DNA of 64,000 bases from Ailanthus altissimus. Its lineage: Eukaryota; Streptophyta; Magnoliopsida; Sapindales; Simaroubaceae. Of the stretch, positions 34,933-48,397 are shown piece after piece. The stretch is taken from the NCBI GenBank assembly GCA_946807835.1, contig OX327686.1, positions 1,426,001-1,490,000 on the forward strand, given 5' to 3'. The notes under the pieces were generated by a model that made no database searches, was not told the origin of the DNA, and saw only the letters and a program-made list of their open reading frames with translations. The translations under genes were made by a program, and so were the position numbers. Positions within the stretch are counted from its first letter, which is position 1. Each line of letters begins with the position of its first letter.

Positions 34933-35246
34933 TGTCGAGTTATAGAACCTGTTTCAGATCCTTCGAAGGGATCAAACTCAAGAGCATAAGGCTGCTGAAA
35001 AATTGAAGATAATTTTATTATTTGAATACTTAAATTTTATATATAAGGTTTTAGATAAGTAGATATCGAATAATAGTTTTTTCAAATTTTAAAATAAACT
35101 CTAAAATAAAGAATTTGTATCCTATTCAAACTCTAATATTGACTTAGTAAATTGAATTCAAAAATAACTGAATAACTTATTGACTTTCAATAACATTTTA
35201 TTGATTTTCAAATCATTTCTTATCTGAAAAATATCATCTCTCAACA
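34933..35246 (-). repeat. 3' LTR of element D
   Basis: It parallels 42432-42745 along its whole length and starts TGTCGAG and ends TCAACA on the plus strand. Confidence 0.92.
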
Positions 35247-35259
35247 CTCATCCTTGACA

Positions 35260-36005
35260 TTTTTTTTAAGAACACCAAATTTCCTTCTCAAGTATTCAAA
35301 CTAAGCTCTTGGAAGAGCTTTGGTCATTATGTTTGCACCCTGTTCTTGGGAGTTGCAATGAACAAGCTTGATTTCTCCTGACTTTTAAGCTTCTCTTTTG
35401 GCATGGAACTTGACATTTATGTGTTTGGTTATGCCATGATGTATAGGATTCTTAGCAATGGCTATGGCAGATTTGTTATCAACCTAGATAATAGTACCAT
35501 CTTGTTGTTGCTGTCCAAGATCAATCGAGATCTTTCTGAGCCAAATTGCTTGGTTTGTGGCATTTGTAGCAAGATATACTCTGCTTCTACTGTAGACTAG
35601 GCAACAACATCTTGTTTCTTCGAATTCCAAGAAAATACACCACTTCCAAGAAAACATATATCCTGAAGTGCTTTTGCAGTCATCAACACAACCAGTTTAG
35701 TCACTATCAGCATATCCCTCCAATTTACCATTTTTTACTTTTTTGAACCATAAAGCAAAATCAAGTGTGCCTCTGATATATCTTAGGACTCTTTTTGTTG
35801 CTATGAAATGATTCTTACTTCGTGAATGCATAAATCTAGAGAAAAGGCTTGCTAAGAACATAATATCTAGTCTAGTTGCAGACAAATACAACAGACTTTC
35901 AATAATGCTTCTATATATAGAAGCATTAGCTTTTTCTTCATCATCATCTTTCTTGAACTCTACATTCATAAACAATGATGTAGCTACTGATTTGGCATTG
36001 AGCAT
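35260..36005 (-). pseudogene. element D RNase H and RT tail
   Basis: The frame 36005-35697 (MLNAKSVATSLFMNVEFKK, VLRYIRGTLDFALWF, LEGYADSD) is the copia RT connection into RNase H. Downstream, in other frames, are VYLATNATNQAIWLRK and [18 protein letters not shown]. The TEAEY box has been altered to RVYLA. It ends near the 3' LTR. Confidence 0.85.
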
Positions 36006-36009
36006 CTGA

Positions 36010-36950
36010 AACCTCTTTAATATTTTAGTAGCATATTTTTCTGAGAAATGAAGATGCCTTCTTTATATTGAAAAAACTATATTCTTAAGAAATAGCTCAT
36101 TGTCCCCAGGTCTGACATTTCAAATTCTCTTTTCATTTTCTCTTTAAACTGCACCACAGCATTGGAATCTCCTCCTGTCACCAATAAATCATTTACATAA
36201 AAAGAAACAATCAGCTCTACTTTAGCTTCCTTTCTCATGACATACAAAGTAGTTCATTATAACTCCTTTGGAACCCCTGCAGTAGCAAGTAACCATCAAT
36301 CTTGCCATACCAAGCCCTTAGGGTCTGCTTGAGTCCATATAAGGCTTTGTGGAGTTTATACACCTTACTTTCATTTCCTAGTATCATAAACCCTTCTTGT
36401 TGCTCAATATAAATGCCCTCCTCAAGTAAGCCATTTAAGAAGGCTGACTTGACATCTAAATGATATTTCTTAAGTCATTTATAGCAATATTTCTTTATAT
36501 GTCCTTCTTTATTACAGAAAAAAGCATCTTCTAGATCCAATCCTAGACTTGGATCTAGATTTACCACTAAAAGTGCTTTTAACATCCCTTTTATCATTCA
36601 TGTCTCTTACAAATAAGTTTACACCACCAGTATTATTCCTTTTTCTTGTTTAAGTTCTTGTTCCTTAGACCTCAAACCAGTAAGATAATCGTTTAGGGAC
36701 AGTGACTCACGCCCATATTTAATAGCCGAAAGCCTAATTTGGCAGCAAGTACAGCTAGCATTCTAATTGTATCATGCCTTGCAACTAGGGTAAATGTGTC
36801 TATGTAATCTATACAATGCTACTGAAAGTATCCTTTCACTACTAATCTTGCCTTTAATTTTTTTATAGAACCATCAGAATTCAATTTAGTTCTATATATC
36901 TACTTGACACCAATAATTTTTTGGTTATAAGGTGCATCAACTAGTGTCCG
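36010..36950 (-). pseudogene. element D reverse transcriptase, interrupted
   Basis: Minus-strand blocks are TLVARHDTIRMLAVLAAKLG (about 36790-36730), [20 protein letters not shown] (36470-36410) and [20 protein letters not shown] (36355-36296). Between the first and second lies foreign gag sequence. The Y-x-D-D region near 36200 is damaged. Overall it is a copia RT with a stop after GIIVL in its C-terminal half. Confidence 0.8.
36478..36720 (-). other. gag zinc-knuckle fragment embedded in element D RT
   Basis: Within the RT, in the same direction, are about 240 bases encoding LNDYLTGLRSKEQELKQEKG and then, after a one-base T insertion, a CCHC knuckle, CFFCNKEGHIKKYC. This is a Gag C-terminus, not RT. 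Codons on the two sides (AAKLGF and YHLDVKSAF) are normally adjacent. It therefore looks like an inserted or template-switched gag piece. Confidence 0.65.
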
Positions 36951-37189
36951 TGTACCATTTCTTTTAATCATAGTGATCTCCTCCTTCATGGCAGCTCTCC
37001 ACTCTTTTTGTTCTGCTGCATCTTGATAACATGTAGGATCCAAGGTAGCAATGTTGTAGCTTTCATATATATATCAGCAAGAGTTCTAATTCCTCTAACA
37101 ATTTCTTCTATATCTGAATTTTCTTCTCGCCTGTTATTTTCTTGTTTTCTAGTAGCTTGATCCTTATAATTTACTTCAATTCTTTCTTG

Positions 37190-38106
37190 ATCCTCATATA
37201 TATATCAGCAGTGAGCTGTCTCATCCACTTTTATGTTTCTACTTACAATAATCTTTTCATTGTTCAGGTTAGAGACTCTTAACCCCTTTGAGATGTTCCT
37301 ATAACCCACAAAGACTCCAATTTCAGATTCTTTTTTTATCCAACTTACTTCTTTTCTCCTCAGGTACATGTGTATAACATATACTCCCAAATATTTTCAG
37401 ATGTTGAACAAATGGCTTTATTCTAGTCCAAGCTTCATAAGGTCTTAAGCCATTCAAGACTTTAGTATGTAGCAAAATCAATAAATAGACTGAAGTATTA
37501 ATAGCCTCAGCCCAAAAACCCTTTGAAATACTTTTCTCAAACACTAGGCACCTTGTCATCTCCAGCACAGATCTATTTTTCCTCTCACTTACTCCATTTT
37601 GCTAGGGAGAGTAAGGAACTGTCAATTGGTGTTTAATACATGCTTTGGCACAAATGGTTCTAAATTCATTTGAACCATATTCAGTACCATTGTTTGTTTT
37701 GAGTGTTTTGATAGAACACCCTGCCTGTTTCTCAACCATTGCCTTGAATCTCTGAAACTCAACATTCACCTCAAATTTTTGCTTCAAGAAATAAACCCAA
37801 CAATATCTAGATTAGTCATCTATAAAAAGTAAGAAATACTTACTTTCATTTAATTAGGGCACACTCATTGGTCCACTTATGTCTGAGTACATAAGTTGCA
37901 ACTTGTTAGTGACTCTCCAGGTACTATTAAAGAATGAAAGTTTGCTTTGTTTTCCAAATTGGAAAACATCACAAACTTGTTCATTTTGGCTAATTTCAGG
38001 CAAGTCAATGACAGTCTAATCATTATGCATTTTTAGTAAAGTATTGTAACTGAAGTGTCCCAGCCTCTTATGTCATAGAATTGACTCATCATAAGCACTA
38101 AAATAG
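37190..38106 (-). pseudogene. element D integrase
   Basis: The zinc-binding motif LWHKRLGHFSYNTLLKM is at about 38090-38040. Catalytic regions include TLKTNNGTEYGSNEF (the second aspartate is changed to asparagine) at about 37716-37672. The third region, near 37610-37570, reads QNGVSERKNRSVLEMTRCLV after a stop. The C-terminus (LKIFGSICYTHVPEEKRSKL) is in 37568-37323, continuing in 37390-37205. Confidence 0.82.
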
Positions 38107-38111
38107 GCTAT

Positions 38112-39532
38112 TGATGCGATATTTTTATATCATAAAATTAAATGCAAGTATACACTATCATATGCAAGTAATAAAGGGATTAAATAAGTCGAATGTTGAA
38201 CCCATAGGGATAATTTCTTCTTTTTAACTAATTACTAAAATGATATCTTCTTAATAATTATTCAGATAAATAAAAATCTAAGAATGAATGTAAAAAATAT
38301 AAAGGCAAAAACACAATGCAAAGAAATTTAAGTGATAGCAATATAGAGAAAACCTAGGATTAATACTATCCCTCAATATGTCTTCTAATGATTAATCTCT
38401 AATATTTAACTCCCTTAGTCTTTGTTATTGATCAAGACACTAATGTATTCACATGCCTCTTCCAAGGTCATGCAAGTATACCTTAATTTACCAAATACCT
38501 ATATTCCTATGGTACTTGTAATAAATTAAGATTCATTAAGATTAGGTATATTTCTATCCTAAATTGAAACTTGCATATGCAACATTGAATGTTACTCTAC
38601 AATCATGCATCAAATTACCTAGGTCTAAATATTATGATTCCTTTTTCGAGTTTATCAATAATATTACCAACTCATTCACCATATATTGGCCAGATATATT
38701 GAAGCATTAAGATCAAGTAATTTAAATATCAAAGAACTAAATTTATTAAATATTCAAAAGATATAGTAATTAAGCACACATATTGAGTTCAAGTATTAAC
38801 CCTAAAAAATAAGTTTAGCTCATGGCTATAAGAGAACAACAGTAAAAATAATAATAAATCATGATACAATCAAATAGCAAACCGATAGTCGTCAAATTAC
38901 TCCTAATTGCACTGCCTAAGAACTCTTGATGCCAAAGAACGCCTTGAATCTCTCTCTAAGGTTGCTTCAATTAAACTCCTATTGCTCTCCAAAACTCGTG
39001 CTATGTATTTTTGGTGTTCTTGAATTGCTCTAGGTTGCTCTTGGATGATACTTAAAGGCTCGGAATGAGTGGCTTTTTATAGGGATTGATATGAGCTTGA
39101 AAATTTTAATTCTCATAGGACTAGGACTCGCGCTACCATTAGGGCGCTATGTAGTTGTCGCTGGGGCAACACGTGAAAAAGGCATCACCACTAGAGCGGT
39201 GGATTGATGGCATTGGGGCGCTAGCCCGTTGTTGGCGCGGTGACTATTTGGCGCTGGGGCGCTAGATGCGACTTAAACAAGTCGTTTTTCTTATTTTGAT
39301 CACTATTTCAGCGCTGGGGCTATAATCCTTGTGGCGCTAGGGTGATGGACACATACTTTGAAAAGTTTATATTTTAGTCCCTATTTTTGCTCTTTTTGCG
39401 TCCTTTTTTTATATTTCGTTCAAGTCCCTATAAATAACAATAATTCACATAAATAGCCATCTATTCTCATAAAACAATAAAATATCGAGAATAAAAATAT
39501 GAGAAAATATATGACAAATTTGCCTTTATCAG
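38112..39532 (-). repeat. solo LTR (Athila/Tat type) inside element D
   Basis: It is a 1421-bp LTR bounded by TGATGCGATA and CCTTTATCA, flanked by the perfect duplication gctat (38107-38111 and 39533-39537). It splits copia protease/integrase codons of element D. On the minus strand it has a TATA box (CTATAAAAAGCC) near 39070-39082. A GC-rich block of GGCGCTGGGGC repeats is at 39128-39345. No internal region remains, so it arose by LTR-LTR recombination. Confidence 0.9.
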
Positions 39533-39537
39533 CTATC

Positions 39538-40164
39538 AAATCAGCTTTGGCCCAATTTAAGAGAAACACTATATCTTTTATTTTGACCCTGAAGAGCTCA
39601 TTTCCTTTAGGATCAATTACAATGCAGTTCTGATCTTTAAAACTCAAAGAGCACTGTCTATCCATTAATTGTCCTACACTCAGTAAATTTTGGCTAATTT
39701 CAAGTACAAAAAGAACATCAGTGATTGTTTTTATACCTAATAAAGTGCTAACAGTGACGGCTCCTTTGCCTTTGACTTGAACCCAAACTCTATTTCCTAC
39801 CTTGACCCTTGAATAGTGGGTTTTATCAATGAACTTGAAACTCTCTTAATCTAAAGTTATATGGTGTGAGCAACCACTATCAATCAGCCAATGATGTTCT
39901 GCTTCATCTACTGTGGTGACTACAAATAGGTTCTCAGTTGCAGGTTCCTAGTATGCAGCTATTTAAGCCTGCTGTCCTAGTGGCTTTTCTTTATTCCTGC
40001 ATACTTTTGCAATGTGATCAAACTAATTGCAAATTCTGCATTGAACCCCTGGTCTAAACCAACAATAGTTTTCTGAGTGGCTCTTTCTCTTGCAATGAGG
40101 GCATGATAGATATTTCTCTTTCATGTTGCTGGCCTTTTGACCTTCACTGTCATTTTTTTCCTTC
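39538..40164 (-). pseudogene. element D zinc knuckle, protease and pre-integrase
   Basis: A zinc knuckle region (CPHCKRKSHSENYC near 40110-40070) precedes the protease, EHHWLIDSGCSHHITLD, with a proper DSG at about 39895-39845. ISQNLLSVGQLMDRQCSLSF then leads to the pre-integrase frame. It is joined to the integrase across the solo LTR. Confidence 0.82.
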
Positions 40165-40866
40165 CTAGACTTGTCTACTACCTACTATATGATTGCTTGT
40201 TGGCTTGGTCTTGTGAGAAGCTTGGAAAGCTTGTTCTGTAGAGTTATCGCCCCTAATAGCTCTTCTTTGTTCAATGGCTTTGAGTGAGTTTAATAACTCT
40301 GACAAACTCATTGTTGTCAGGTCTTTTGAATCTTCAAGAGAGGAAATATTTTCATCAAACCTCTTTGGAACACTGACAAGTACTTTTTGTATAATTTTTT
40401 TATCAACTAGGTCTTCTCCAAGTAGCCTAAGCTGATTAACAATTTTTATGAGTTTGTCTGAGTACTCTTTAATTGTCTCATTCTCTTGCATTTTCAGAAC
40501 TTCATAAGCCTTCCACAAATTTAACACCTCTATTTGCTTGGTTTTATCACTGCCTTAGAACTCTTCTTTAAGCTTTTTCCAAGCTTGCTTGGCTGACTCA
40601 CGATTCAAGATTCTTGTGAATATGGTGTCAATTATAGAAGCATGGATTGTAGATAGGGCCTTAAAATTCTTTGAACACTCCTCACTATATTGCTTTATCT
40701 GAGCAATAATTGAATTTAGAGGCAAAAAGGGTGGCTCTCTTCCTGTGTTTGCAGTCTCCCATAGATCAAAGGATCTTAGGTAAGCTCTTATTTTAACTGC
40801 CCAAATTTGGTAGTTTTCACCTGAGAAAGATGAAGGTGAAGGTGCTGTAAAACTGTTTAAGGCCAT
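40165..40866 (-). pseudogene. element D gag
   Basis: The ATG at 40866 opens MALNSFTAPSPSSFSGENYQ, a copia Gag start, with the W and Y residues typical of the DUF4219 head. After a stop at 40555 (CAA to TAA type), the same frame resumes at 40527 with LNLWKAYEVLKMQENETIKE. This is the UBN2 capsid domain with LSELLNSLKAIEQRRAIR. One nonsense codon is the only obvious break. Confidence 0.85.
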
Positions 40867-40989
40867 TTAGTTTGTTTTTGAATTTGGAAGGAATTGACTT
40901 AACAGATAAATAAGTTTTTTATTACTCTCTTTGCAATTTAATCACTCATTTAACACTGCCCTTAAAATCAAAATAGCTATGATACCATG

Positions 40990-42428
40990 TGATGAACACT
41001 TGAAATTACACATTTAATAAGAGTTTTACATGATTGTTTTGTATTACTAGTGTATTTAATTTTCTTAACTTAAGTATGTTTACAATATTGTACTTAATTA
41101 TCTTATAACTGTTTTGTGGCAAGTTCGGTAAAATGGGCATAACTTTCTACCCAAAGATCCAATTGAGGTGATTATTAATCCTGTGCAGAGCTGACTCAAT
41201 GGGCTAACATATTTTATTTCACAAATCATTGGAAATTCGAGTGTTTAGAGGGTGAAAATTGGCCTAGAACATAATTAATCTGCAGTACAGGCCCAGTTTG
41301 AACAGTTATCAGTATTTGGCCCATAACTATAGAAATACGTATCTAATACGTATCAGATCACTCAATTTGGAAAGATAAGAGACTTATCTACAACTTTTAT
41401 GTTTTGAGTGACAGCTAATTAGGATCACATCAATTCCAAATTGGATAATCAAGTGGGTGCCCAAGTGATAATGAATGCAAATTATTTTGCCACCATTCTT
41501 GACTTTCATCAACCAAGTGGTTCCCTCCAAATTTGTCTCGATTTATCCATATTTTTCTATAAATAGGTGGCTTGTTTATGCCTAAAGAATGTAATTAGAA
41601 AGTTAGAATTTAGTTCAAAATACTTTTTCTTTGTATCCATTTCCTTGTACTATTATTTCTCTTGTTTACTATTAAGTCATGTTATTTCTTCTTCCATTTC
41701 TTTTCTTTTCATTTAGTTTTATTATGTCCAAATAATTTTGTTTAAGCTAAGGTGAAAGGGTGAAGCTCTTGGCAAGGTAATAAGATATGTTTAATATTTA
41801 TTCATAAATTTAATGCTTTAATTTTTAAGTTATGCAAATTTATATATGATGTATTTATTTTGTTTGTAGAATTAATACTATTTCTTCTAAAGTGGTGATT
41901 CTTGATTTATTATTGACAAACTTAATACTTGGCACAATAAATTCTTGAAACCATTTACAAGATTTGGTTTATATAACCTTTCTTATAAAGTGAGAGTCTT
42001 AATTTATTGTAGACAAATATAAAGATTGGCATAATAAATACTTGAACCCATTTATAAGATTTGGTGTATAATAATTGAAAGAAATAAATACTAATCAATA
42101 TATAAATGATAATGAACTTTAATTGCTATATTTTCCGGTTGGAACCTCCTTTGTGTGAGGATTCCAATTGAGTTATAAAAAAATAAAAAGTTAAATATAT
42201 TCTTACTTCTTATGCCAAGAGTGAATCCCCGTAACCTTAGCTTTTTATTTGAATTGGTTAATTGAAATAATATTTATAAACATCTTATACTGCATTAATT
42301 ATCTTTAAAGTGTTTATAATTTGTAATTTTAATTTTACTTCCCTGTGGATCGACCCCGTTCTCATCGGGTTATTTATTACTTCGACAATCTTGCACTTGA
42401 GAATAACTTCTATATTCTGGACGTGTCA
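40990..42428 (+). repeat. solo LTR (Athila/Tat type) inserted at the PBS/LTR border of element D
   Basis: It is a 1439-bp LTR from TGATGAACAC to GACGTGTCA, flanked by the duplication ccatg (40985-40989 and 42429-42433). It sits exactly between element D's primer binding site (TGGTATCATAGC on the minus strand, about 40975-40986) and its 5' LTR. The TATA box CTATAAATA is at 41557-41565. The right part CCCTGTGGATCGACCCCGTT (42342-42361) matches the downstream R/U5 segment of this gypsy group. Confidence 0.88.
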
Positions 42429-42431
42429 CCA

Positions 42432-43307
<876 letters not shown>

Positions 43308-43379
43308 ACTTGGTATGAGAGCAATTGAAACACATCACCAAATTCTATAAGCCAAATCCAATAAAGCAATATGCCAACG

Positions 43380-44310
43380 AGCTCCTTCATTTCTTAGTAC
43401 CCGTCAAACTCACCAACACAAACTATCTCTTATGGAAGTCATAAGCCCTTCCTAACATAAGAAGAAATGGGCTGTTGGGCTTTACTGATGAGAGCAGACC
43501 TTGCCCCAAGACAATAAAATGTCACAGTGGATAATGATAACACCATTATTACCACTAGAAACCTTAAGTTTAATATTTGGCTAAGCATGACCAAAAGCTC
43601 ATGAGTTTGCTTTTGTTATCTCTCTCTGAGACGATGTTTGGAATAGCCATTGAGTGCTCAAACTTATTCTAACTCTGGTCAACACTTGAGAGCTTCTTTG
43701 CCTCATATTCGAATGCTAGACTCATCCATCTCAAAAGCCTTATTCAAACCACCAAGAAAGGTTCTATGACTATAACTTGGTATTACATAAAAATGAAGGG
43801 CCTTACAGAAGAACTTATATTTTGTGGATGTGCAGTCACAGATGATGAGCTGATGGACTATATTCTGGGTTGACTAGGTAATGAATATGACCTTGTCTAT
43901 GTGAATGTCACCTCTAGGATTGATAAGCTTCCACTAGCTGAAGTGTATGCTCTCCTGCTCAACCAAGAACATAGACTTAAGCAAAATATAGTGAAAGATC
44001 TTTATGAAGCTCTAGCCAACTTCAATGAAAACTTTGCTCAATCAAACTAGTATTAGAAGAACCAAGGCAAAGATGAAAGGCAACAACTCTCATAATCAAA
44101 TAAAAGCAAGCAATGCACCATATTGCAACTACTTTCATCATACAAATACTCAGCAAAACCAAAACTTCAAAAGACAACAAACAGAGACTCTAATAAACGT
44201 TTTTAAATTTGCTTCAAGCCAAAACACACTACAACTGATTGCTGGCACAAGTTTAAAGACTACGTGCCAAAAGTGGACAATAAAAATTTATAAAAGAAGG
44301 CTTATGTAGC
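43380..44310 (+). pseudogene. element C gag
   Basis: Broken frames encode VKLTNTNYLLWKS (about 43407-43443) and further UBN2-type Gag segments, with NFNENFAQSN near 44020. The frame 44025-44309 is out of phase and not the real product. Stops are frequent. Confidence 0.6.
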
Positions 44311-45790
44311 AGCCCTAGAGATAAGGATGATGGAGCTTAGTACCTTAACAATGGAGCCACTAACCATGTGACCAACAACCTGAACAACCTTACCATTAGT
44401 AACAAATACAAGGGAAACCAAACACTTGCCGTCTGTAATGGCCAAAACCTTTAACACACACTGGTTGCACCATAATATCTGCTTAGCACAATTCAGACAC
44501 AAAACAGTTGTTCTTGAATTAAATACTCTTTATACCTAGCATAACCAAAAATCTCATTAACATTTCAAAATTGTTTTATGATAACAATGTTGTGATAGAG
44601 TTTAATCAATCCAAATATATTGTGAATAACTAGAAACAACAAAATATGGTGCTTCTAGGAGTGGCTAGAGGTGGTCTTTACAAGCTGCAACGTCTAACCA
44701 AGTCATCAAGTCAGTCCAGGTCAAGTCTTAGTCTAGAGGCTTTAGCAAATATCCCAACAACTTCTACCAGTCCAGTGTCAATATTTTTATTTTGCCTTAA
44801 TGTTGCTAGCAAAAGTCAATCCCAAAGTTTAAAGGTTGAAAAGATGAAAAACAACTCCTTGTGATCAATTTATGATCAATTCATAAGAGGTTAGAACATC
44901 CATATGTATAAGTTCTCAAGGAAGTGATATCTAAATGTAAATATCTCTTCAAAAAATATAAATAAAAACACTGCAATTATTGAATTACCCTTTTGCTCAA
45001 CATGCTAACTTGGTAAAATGCATAGACTAACCTTCAAAGAAATTGAAATCAAAACAAAAAAAAACCACTTGAACCTTTGAGGACTTGCCTAATTCTAGCT
45101 ACCAAAGGTTTCAAGTATTACATGGCAGTGGTTGATGACTACACAAGTTTTACTCTGATTTACCTTTTTAACAACAAATGAAATGTTGTAAACATCTTCA
45201 TCAACTACAAAACACAGGTAGAAAAACTCATTGAACATAAAATAAAAATCTTATATAGTGATATAAGAGGATAATTTAGAGCCTTTTAGACATACCTAAA
45301 AATTGAAGGAATAACTTAAAGATACTTTTGTCCATGCACACACATCACCATGGAATAAAGATAAAAAGTAAGCATAGGCACTTGATTGAAACAACCCTCA
45401 CACTATTTGCACATGCAGGCATGCTTATCAGATATTGATAGGGAAGCAGTGTACACTGCTGCCTACCTTATAAATAGACTACCCTCAAGAAAATTGGAAA
45501 ATAAGTTACCCTATGAAAGATTTTTGGACACTTACTAAACTACACTCTAATAAAAACCTTTGGATGTGAGTGTTACCTTTTCTCGAGACCTTACAAAAAA
45601 ATAAATTCAATTTCTATATATCTAAGTGTGTTTTTCTAGGATACAGTCTTAAACACAAAGGATATGTATGCTAACATCCATCAGAATGAACAAACATAGA
45701 AAGACATGTAATATTCAATGAAAATTCCTTCCCTTTTCCAGTCAAGTCAAGATTTCAAAATATAAAAAGAGAACACTACTTTTGAGAAAT
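44311..45790 (+). pseudogene. element C protease, pre-integrase and integrase
   Basis: YLNNGATNHVTNNLNNLTIS (about 44341-44400) is a protease active-site region with DSG changed to NNG. Near 45120-45170, AVVDDYTSFTLIYLFN is the integrase core start. Further blocks lie at 45450-45700, for example AYLINRLPS and CFLGYSLKHKGYVC. All are frameshifted. Confidence 0.7.
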
Positions 45791-46129
45791 ACACTTTGAG
45801 CACCAATTAATTTATTTGGAAAATTCACTTGAGTCATGTAACAACTAGTTAGATGCAGCTTATATTGATCAATTTCGAAGGAAACTTAAACATCGATTCA
45901 TCTTAAACCTTTCATCACCAAGAACCACAAAGCTCCACTCAGTAAAAAACTCAAACTAACACAAGATGAAATACATACATAAATCACACAGCAAAACCAA
46001 AACACACAACCTACTCACCCCATGATCACAAGGTCCAAGGTAAGTATATACAAACCCAAAATCTACATAAGCATGAATGAAAACTCCACCACTATACCAA
46101 AGTCTGTAGCAGATGCTCTTAAAGACAAA

Positions 46130-46788
46130 AATTAGAGAAATGTTATGGACGAAGAAAATAATGCCCTGATGAAAATCAAAACTGGACCCTTATTCCTTAC
46201 ACACCACAGATGAGGAACTTAGGGAACAAATGGATATTCTAGGTGAAACATAAAGCATATGAGATAATAGAGAGGTTTAAAGCCAGACTTGTGGCAAAAA
46301 GGCTTCATCCAACTCTTAGGCTTAATTTCAATGAAACGTTCAGTCCAATAATGAAACCCTGCATAATCAAAATTGTTAGTGAAGTAAGTAGACATAAATA
46401 ATGCTTTCCACAATGGTGAATTGATAGAGGAAGTATATATGCATCAACCTAAAGGTTAGTAGATGCTGACAGACCAAACTTCTTATGCAAACGGAAAAAT
46501 GCCCTCTATAGCCTTAAACAAGCTCCTAAGGCATGATTTGACAAGTTAAAAAAGTCTCTCTTGGGTTGGGGTTTCAGAGGAACAATATCATATTCATCTC
46601 TCTTCATAAAAAGGGAAAATCAAGATATACCTATACTGTTGATTTATGTAGATGATATTATATTGATTGGAAACAACAATAATACAATTCAAGAATTGAT
46701 AAATAAACTAAGCTCAAGTTTTGCCTTGAAAGTTTTAGGGGATCAACAAGCTAAATATCTCTCCAAAGACCTTTAACTTGAGAGAGGA
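46130..46788 (+). pseudogene. element C reverse transcriptase joined to the end of RNase H
   Basis: RT blocks are FKARLVAKRLHPTLRLNFNE (about 46275-46335) and KNALYSLKQAPKA (46495-46535). The frame 46561-46776 carries the catalytic LLIYVDDIILIGNN. After FALKVLG the frame goes straight to DQQAKYLSKDL, which resembles the end of RNase H (xxQLADxxTKxL). The RT tail and most of RNase H are deleted. LERG then leads to the 3' LTR. Confidence 0.8.
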
Positions 46789-46858
46789 TGTTGAAGAAAT
46801 CGAATTGAAGCAATAAATAAACTCAAACAATTACTCAATAATCTCGGGCCTAGCAGAC
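46789..46858 (+). repeat. 3' LTR of element C, first part
   Basis: It starts TGTTGAAG directly after a purine tract GAGAGAGGA and matches the beginning of the 5' LTR at 42854. It ends in cagac, the duplicated target of element F. Confidence 0.8.
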
Positions 46859-48397
46859 TGCTTACGCTCAAAATATAACGCAGCTATCGCAGTATAGATT
46901 GAGGTGTCGATCCCACGAGAAAGCTCTTGGAAAAATAGGTTGGTGAAGTAAAATAATAAAGAGGTAGCAAAGGATAAGATTAATTGATGAGTTAGAATTG
47001 TCTATGAATTGAAGGAAATATCTTATAATGATTTAAGTAAGGCTTTGAGAATCACAATTATGCTTTATAAATCTACAATACACTTTGATTCAATGTTTAT
47101 AACTCAATTGAAAGTTTCACATCCCAAACAATCAATCGGAAGATATGTAAAATATAGCACATTTGATAACACATATATTTGGTGTGACTAAACGTTTTTT
47201 GTAAATATTAACACAAATCATGTTCATATATACAAGTTATCTAAGATCGACAATATATCATTTTGACAATATTACAGTAAAAGATCAACTTGAATATCAA
47301 ACATTTATTGTCTTTACATGCTATTCAATATCGACAATATTGCAGTAAAAGATTAACATATAAAATAATTTAACTAATAACAATTATAATTCAACAAGAT
47401 TCACATAAGAAAAGCATGACTGAAAATATATGAGACAAGAGAATTATAACCTATGGATTATAGAAAATAAAATAGATAATAGTTTAAGTACAACCAAACT
47501 TACAAACATTTGTAGCTCTTAATAACGAATCAAAGCATAGAAGTAGATTTATTATACATAAAAGTTCATCTCTTACCCTTGCCAAGAACTCTAGCCTAGA
47601 TTACAATGCATGTTAATGAGAAGAAAATAAGAGAGAATTATCTAATTTTAAAAACGTCCTAAGAGTGTCCTTATATAGGCAATGAATGAAAATATGTCAT
47701 GTGTAACATCAATCTTCAATAATTTTAGGTCAACAACATTTACCCACTTGCAGTATATTTTTGATAATGTAAATGACCGATGTAGCCTCTATATTTTACA
47801 TAAAAGTTGTATAATTTTGTCTCTTCTTTCCATAGACACCAATTTCATGCAAATTGGATGAGTATCCAATGAGATATGAGCAAACTTCCAAAGATACATC
47901 AGAATTCTGCTAACAACCCTTTTATCCACTTGTAATGCAATTTGGTCCATGATAACGGTTGATTTGGACTTTACCATCAACATACGAGTTGTTGATAATT
48001 AAGTCAGTATTTCAAAAATTCAAGAATTATACCAATTAAGTACGTATTTTGTGAGATACAGTCCAAAAACATGAGTTGAGTCAAGCTGAACTGAAGTTGT
48101 AGCCCGATTCTATTGTATCTCAAATTTTTGCCCATAACATGTTGGATTTGGCCTTTTAACTATTCTTTAAGTTTGTGTAAGATTGAGTCATATTGTACCA
48201 GGTTCAAGAATTTCTTCATTTTGATTTCTACATTGAGGGTTATGTTCATTTTACCTAAACCTGTGCAAATAACATTCATTAACCACAATTTAAGGAGAAC
48301 ACTTTATTTCAAGTTAAAATACAAGAAAATGCTAAAATTAGTGACATTAAATGATAACTAAATCTCTTAACAAATATGCATTTTCATGTGCTCATCA
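46859..48397 (-). repeat. 3' LTR of element F
   Basis: It runs TGCTTACGCTC to CTCATCA on the plus strand, homologous to 54732-56247. A G-rich polypurine tract (AGTTGGGGGCTG on the minus strand, 48398-48409) lies directly against it, which marks this as the 3' LTR. Confidence 0.92.
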
